Assembly: GCA_011763485.2 (NCBI GenBank)
Contig: JAANSK020278713.1
Location: 1-20,701, forward strand
Direction: 5' to 3'
From: Isoetes engelmannii
Lineage: Eukaryota > Streptophyta > Lycopodiopsida > Isoetales > Isoetaceae
Length of the DNA stretch: 20,701 bases
The notes beneath the pieces were generated by a model. It worked only from the letters and a program-made list of their open reading frames with translations. It was not told the origin of the DNA and did no database searches. Positions 16,804 through 20,701 of this stretch are shown here, one piece after another; the first letter of the stretch is position 1; every line of letters starts with the position of its first letter. The translations under genes were made by a program, and so were the position numbers.

Positions 16804-18159
16804 TGGGATAATTTTTATTTGTTCAGGGAGCAAACTGCCGAAGCTTTGCTTTGTACTGAGGGCTTAGATTTCCTCTAGCATAATAGTTCCCTATTTGTAG
16901 GCACTATCAACTGTGAGCAAGCCAAATCAGCTACCTCGTCCCTTGGGATGTCATTAGATGGTGTAAAAATCCATTTCTTCTCAATGTGAAGACTGAATCT
17001 ATAACGTCGTTGATGTCTTTGGAATTGGCTATGTAGGATTTGTAGTCCGGCCGATGAAAGTTGAGGATGATAAAGCTTACTCGGAGCTATTCAAACTCGT
17101 TTTTAGGCTGTGATCATGAGAGTGGGAGCGCCTCGAGTCATTTCAAGCAAATCTTTGAACAATGACAAAATCTGAAACCACTATGTAAGTGAAGATTGTT
17201 TGCTTATGGCTAGAGTCTGCACAATATGTAGGCAAATTTTGATCGAAAAGAGAATATACTGGACGTGTTTTTACAGTGTTCTAGGCAAGCACATCGAGAA
17301 TAATATGATAATACTTAGTGTGGTTGCCATATTGGATATTGTTTCTGCAATGATGTTCAAGATGACACGTAGCAAATTTCGGCTGCAATCTGCATATTTG
17401 TTATAACAACCTCCTCTAACCTACTCCTATTTCTACAACAAACATCCAACACTTCTTGGGCTAGGTTCCTCACCAACAGTGGTAAAGTGAAGAATAAGCT
17501 GTCTAGAAACAAGGATATTGCAGTATAGATGTCTGAGTCTTCCAAAGAGAGCCAGTGGACACATCCTTCCAAATGCACGCAAAGTAAGCATCATCCGAGC
17601 CAGATGCAATACGTTTCAAATGAGCATAACAAATTAAGCACAAAATAGAGTCCAGAACCAGCCAATTCTCATGATTCTCCAAATTTGCTTTTTGCTTCAT
17701 CATTTGTCAGTCAAGCAAATTTGCGTCTCATAGAGGAAAGGGCAAAAATGAACATTGAACAACTGGCATTAGGACGAGCCACATTCAGATGTGTTCCACG
17801 AAACCATACATATCTCAGCTCCATGTCCGTTATCAATATGCCTGCTCCATTAAATAAATCTTATAGCAGAGTTGATGTTAATGATTTATCAAAAATAAAG
17901 TTGATGCTATATATAATGCTTTGAGCGTAAGTTGCATTAGTTGTTCTAATGTTGATATTGTTCTTGATGGATAAAGACCACTAGAACCTTTCCTTTTGTC
18001 TAATCTGCATTTAGCTGAAATAGAAATGACTATTGATATGATGTGACTGATTTACCACAGTCTATAGAGGTAGAACTACCTGACCTGTGGCCTGCACATC
18101 AACTGTACAGAACCTTGCCATGTTTGTGCGACAAGTTGCTAACACCCCGAGGTCATTAA
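16804..18159. other. intergenic sequence, no gene recognised
   Basis: Overlapping minus-strand open frames at 17357-17578 and 17503-17703 are free of stops over about 350 bp between them and could be a broken coding sequence read in two frames, but I recognise no family. The plus-strand frame at 17685-17924 also shows nothing recognisable. Confidence 0.35.
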
Positions 18160-18320
18160 CATATCCATTTGTAAACTGAGATTGTTAAATGTATAACAAG
18201 CTTATGTAACGCCTGAAGTTTTGAGTACATATCGTGTGGCGCTCCAGGGTCCTTAGGTTAGCAGCTCCTATATATGAAATAAGCCTTGCCATTTGGAACG
18301 AACAGAGCTAACCTCCTTTT
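18160..18320. repeat. repeat copy one, with a 41-bp exact core (18160-18200)
   Basis: The 41-bp block starting CATATCCATTTGTAAACTG and ending TGTATAACAAG is identical to 18740-18780, 580 bp away in the same orientation. Similarity continues with more substitutions (TTAT(G/A)TAA(C/T)GCCT and onward) for about 40 bp. This copy then holds the GGTCCTTAGGTTAG block shared with 16759, and an inverted pair AGGTTAGC (18255-18262) and GCTAACCT (18307-18314). Confidence 0.9.
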
Positions 18321-18739
18321 TTAATCTTGAAATTAAGAGTAAGCTGGTGATACCCCAGGCTTCATTGCCATTGCAGGTACTCTAGTTTTCTTGCTTGCTG
18401 CTTGAACCTTTGGGGCTTTGTATATTGTGAACTGTATTTTGAAAAACTGAAAATTTGTAGATTCCTTATTCATGTTAACTCCTTTTTCTAGTTCTGATCA
18501 GAACAACACATGTTCATTGAAGATCTTATTCAATAGTAGACTTGTTTAATTCTGCTTTAGTGATTGAGTGCTCGACAACTAGAAGTACTGCATGAAGCAA
18601 CAGAGACTGTAAACATCGTGTGTCATGACGATGTGTGAGATTCTAGTATTATTTGTTAGGTTAAGGATAAGGACGCCAATTTTGTTTAATGTATTTGAAA
18701 TTACTTGTTTGTTGGTTCCAATGCTCATGGAAGGCAATT
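18321..18739. other. intergenic sequence between repeat copies, no gene seen
   Basis: AT-rich, stops in all frames, nothing recognisable. Confidence 0.4.
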
Positions 18740-18820
18740 CATATCCATTTGTAAACTGAGATTGTTAAATGTATAACAAGGTTATATAATGCCTAAATTT
18801 TTGAAATTAGGGTCGTGTAA
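18740..18820. repeat. repeat copy two, with the 41-bp exact core (18740-18780)
   Basis: Second copy of the repeat at 18160. The core is perfect; the continuation is diverged and lacks the GGTCCTTAGGTTAG block. Confidence 0.9.
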
Positions 18821-18944
18821 CTTATGGAATGAAAGAAAGACTGAACTCTGGAGCTCCCTTTTAATGTGCAATAGGTGTTACGCTGCTAGAGAAATATTTC
18901 GACCCATCAATAGTCGTTTAGCGTGTGAGAAGCATTACCTACTT

Positions 18945-18987
18945 AATATATTATTGTATTTCAACAAAAATATATTATTGTATTTCA
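18945..18987. repeat. 24-bp-period tandem repeat, two copies
   Basis: AATATATTATTGTATTTCA at 18945-18963 recurs at 18969-18987. Confidence 0.85.
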
Positions 18988-19261
18988 GCCAAGGTTATTA
19001 ACGTTGGTCGAAATGCAAACTCTTTTTGTTAGGGGTTCCATTTTCTGAATACGTACATCATACCTTGAAAGTGAATTTGTTTTGGGGATTAGATTAAGAT
19101 ATTTTTCATGAATGTTAATTATCAGAAGAAGATCCATAATGAGCAATAAATGCCACTTTCATTTCACGTCAACTTTGTTTCCGATGACTTTTGTTGGCCA
19201 TGAGCCATTGATGTGGTGCACCATGCAACATGGTAGAAAAGATATGGAACTCGATCTGAGG
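18988..19261. other. intergenic sequence, no gene seen
   Basis: No coding frame or repeat that I can support. Confidence 0.35.
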
Positions 19262-20022
19262 CTATGAATGTCCATTAAGAACAGTGAGAGCCTCGAATTC
19301 TTTAATACATACTTCAGCACTTTGATCTTGAGTAAGCTTGCCTTTAGCACTGCTCAGATTCAAACCAGTGGCAATGACTGAAGTTACAACAGGAGTTCCA
19401 GAAGCATAAGTAGTTGGAGGAAGTGGTACTTGACTAGAGTGGTGCCTGATAACAAAACGAGAGTCCATGAACAACAATTGGTGGTTGCATGAGTTGAATG
19501 TTGAGAAAAAGTAGGAAAGTTGAAAACAGGTGGCACTGAAAAAGCAGAAGTCTTGAGTTCTAGATGCTCCCATTCACGTCGAGGGAGAGATCACCCATGT
19601 TGCAAACGTTGACTGGTGATTAAAGAGACAGAGAAGATTGAAACTCATTGATATACATAGGGCCAAAAGAAACCTTAGAATAGCTCATACCATGATGTGG
19701 GAAATATAGTTGTGAAGGGAGTAGGGACTGCACAGGGGGTGTATGAATGTAGGTACACTCAGAGGTTTGAAAGTACTGCGGAGTTTGTCCATGAATAGGA
19801 ATTTGATGAGACGAAGGTGGTTGAGGACAATTTTAAGAGATGCGGGGCTGCGAAAAGACCCGAGGCGTGGGAGGTGCCGAATGGGTGCGCCAATGTGGGC
19901 GACCTACTTTAATATCATAGTCTCCCAAGAAAGAATTGCGAATAGCTTTTTTGTGTTGTTGGCGTTCCAAACGAGCAGCGGTTTGGCAAAAGCTCTTCTG
20001 GGGTGAAATCACGAAGAGACAT
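19262..20022 (-). pseudogene. frame-broken Pro/Ser/Gln-rich coding sequence of unknown family
   Basis: Read down the minus strand, protein-like segments follow one another in changing frames. From the ATG at 20022: MSLRDFTPEELL, then after a frameshift near 19985 a charged helix-like stretch AARLERQQHKKAIRNSFLGD and YDIKVGRPHWRTHSAPPTPR to a stop at 19835-19833. Beyond the stop the same frame continues QPPSSHQIPIHGQTPQYFQT and TPPVQSLLPSQLYFPHHG to a stop at 19622-19620. After further frame changes it ends QVPLPPTTYASGTPVV ... SAKGKLTQDQSAEVCIKEFE and a stop at 19262. The residue make-up (basic helix, then a low-complexity P/S/T/Q linker, then a compact charged tail) looks like former coding sequence, perhaps gag-like or a disordered plant protein. 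I do not recognise the family. At least two in-frame stops and two frameshifts make it non-functional as read, unless undetected introns explain some of them. Confidence 0.45.
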
Positions 20023-20106
20023 CCTAGAAGAAAGATGAACTAAGATACGGCAACAATGACAATATTTGGGGTCTGGGTCTGGGTCAAGGATTGTCTGCAA
20101 AGACAA

Positions 20107-20701
20107 CCCTCTGTGAGGACCCTTGAATCAAACATACAATCCTTAGTATAGAGTATCACACAGGATTTAGCAGAAACAAACTAAGAACAGATGATTAGAA
20201 CAACAAAAAAGAAAAACAAGAGATACATTGAAGCACATATTAGAACTAATCACATCTTAAATGTGGCAGAGGCATCACATATGATGTGTACGCCATCTAC
20301 GTTCACTAGTCAGCTATCTACCATGGAACAAGCCGGTTTTGTGTGAACATCATTGTCCATGGTTTTGATGTGATCATTCTTGTTAACAGATTTTGCCACC
20401 AGATTCTACAACATTTGCTTTGTTCTAAGCGCTATTAATTCGACTACAAGCCATATGACTGCATCACTTGAAGTCTAATCTACAAACTTGTAAATACGCA
20501 AAATAATATTTTTGTACTATTAGGATATACTTCTTATAGCCCTATAGATTTCATTATGTTGTGCAATTTGCCCAAGGCATCACAAATGTTGCAGCTGAAT
20601 CACGATTCTGTCACGAACCTACGTGAAGAACAGGGCAAATACACACAAGGAATACCAAAGAATCTTATATACAACAAAGAATCTGATGTACAATGGCCCG
20701 A
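20107..20701. other. AT-rich intergenic sequence, no gene seen
   Basis: No open frame of note. A short direct repeat, ACAAAGAATCT, recurs within the last 50 bases with CAAAGAATCTTATATACAA beside it. Confidence 0.4.

Noticed and set aside
1-20701. CRISPR arrays, operons, riboswitches, attachment sites
   Set aside because: The window is eukaryotic plant nuclear DNA and no evenly spaced repeat array or bacterial-type signal is present.

Overview
The window looks like nuclear DNA of a land plant. The evidence is an intact plant-type mitochondrial complex I gene (NDUFV1, 51 kDa subunit) with a 5' UTR intron, a two-exon SPIRAL1-like microtubule-protein gene, a decayed plant PPR (PLS-type) gene, spliceosomal GT-AG introns, and large AT-rich intergenic tracts full of decayed retroelements and local duplications. 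The LINE-like reverse transcriptase remnant has a GVKQ-type motif instead of the GLRQGDPLSP form usual in flowering-plant L1 elements. This makes me lean weakly towards a seed-free vascular plant (fern or lycophyte) or another lineage with large genomes. That is an inference, not a demonstration.

Layout. 1-4900 is mostly gene-poor: a chromodomain-like coding fragment (373-616) with a 21-bp tandem repeat, a poly-T tract, three diverged copies of a short repeat, and two weak minus-strand exon candidates, one of which resembles a lipoyl domain. 4913-6000 is a plus-strand LINE ORF1-like (DUF4283-like) open frame ending in AATAAA and a poly(A) tract, so it looks retroposed. 6000-8190 is intergenic with two local duplications. 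8191-9775 on the minus strand is the complete NDUFV1 gene. 9996-10151 is a fold-back (inverted-repeat) element upstream of that gene. 10722-12285 is a plus-strand, 5'-truncated LINE copy with a readable but stop-riddled reverse transcriptase and an (ATTG)n tail. 12811-13061 holds a nearly perfect 76-bp tandem duplication and small hairpins. 13380-14160 (minus) is a PPR pseudogene. 14376-15160 is a diverged tandem duplication of about 350 bp. 15699-16198 (minus) is the SPIRAL1-like gene. 16200-20701 has no intact gene that I recognise: it contains dispersed duplications (one with a 41-bp exact core repeated 580 bp apart) and, at 19262-20022 on the minus strand, a frame-broken Pro/Ser/Gln-rich coding sequence of unknown family.

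Only NDUFV1 and the SPIRAL1-like gene look intact and functional, and they have unrelated roles (respiratory NADH oxidation and cortical microtubule organisation). There is no operon-like or cluster logic here. The rest is best read as repeat turnover around two housekeeping genes. I did not find convincing evidence for a new biological system; the most unusual items are the unknown broken coding sequence near the right end, the open DUF4283-like frame that has lost its zinc knuckle, and the fold-back element in the NDUFV1 upstream region.
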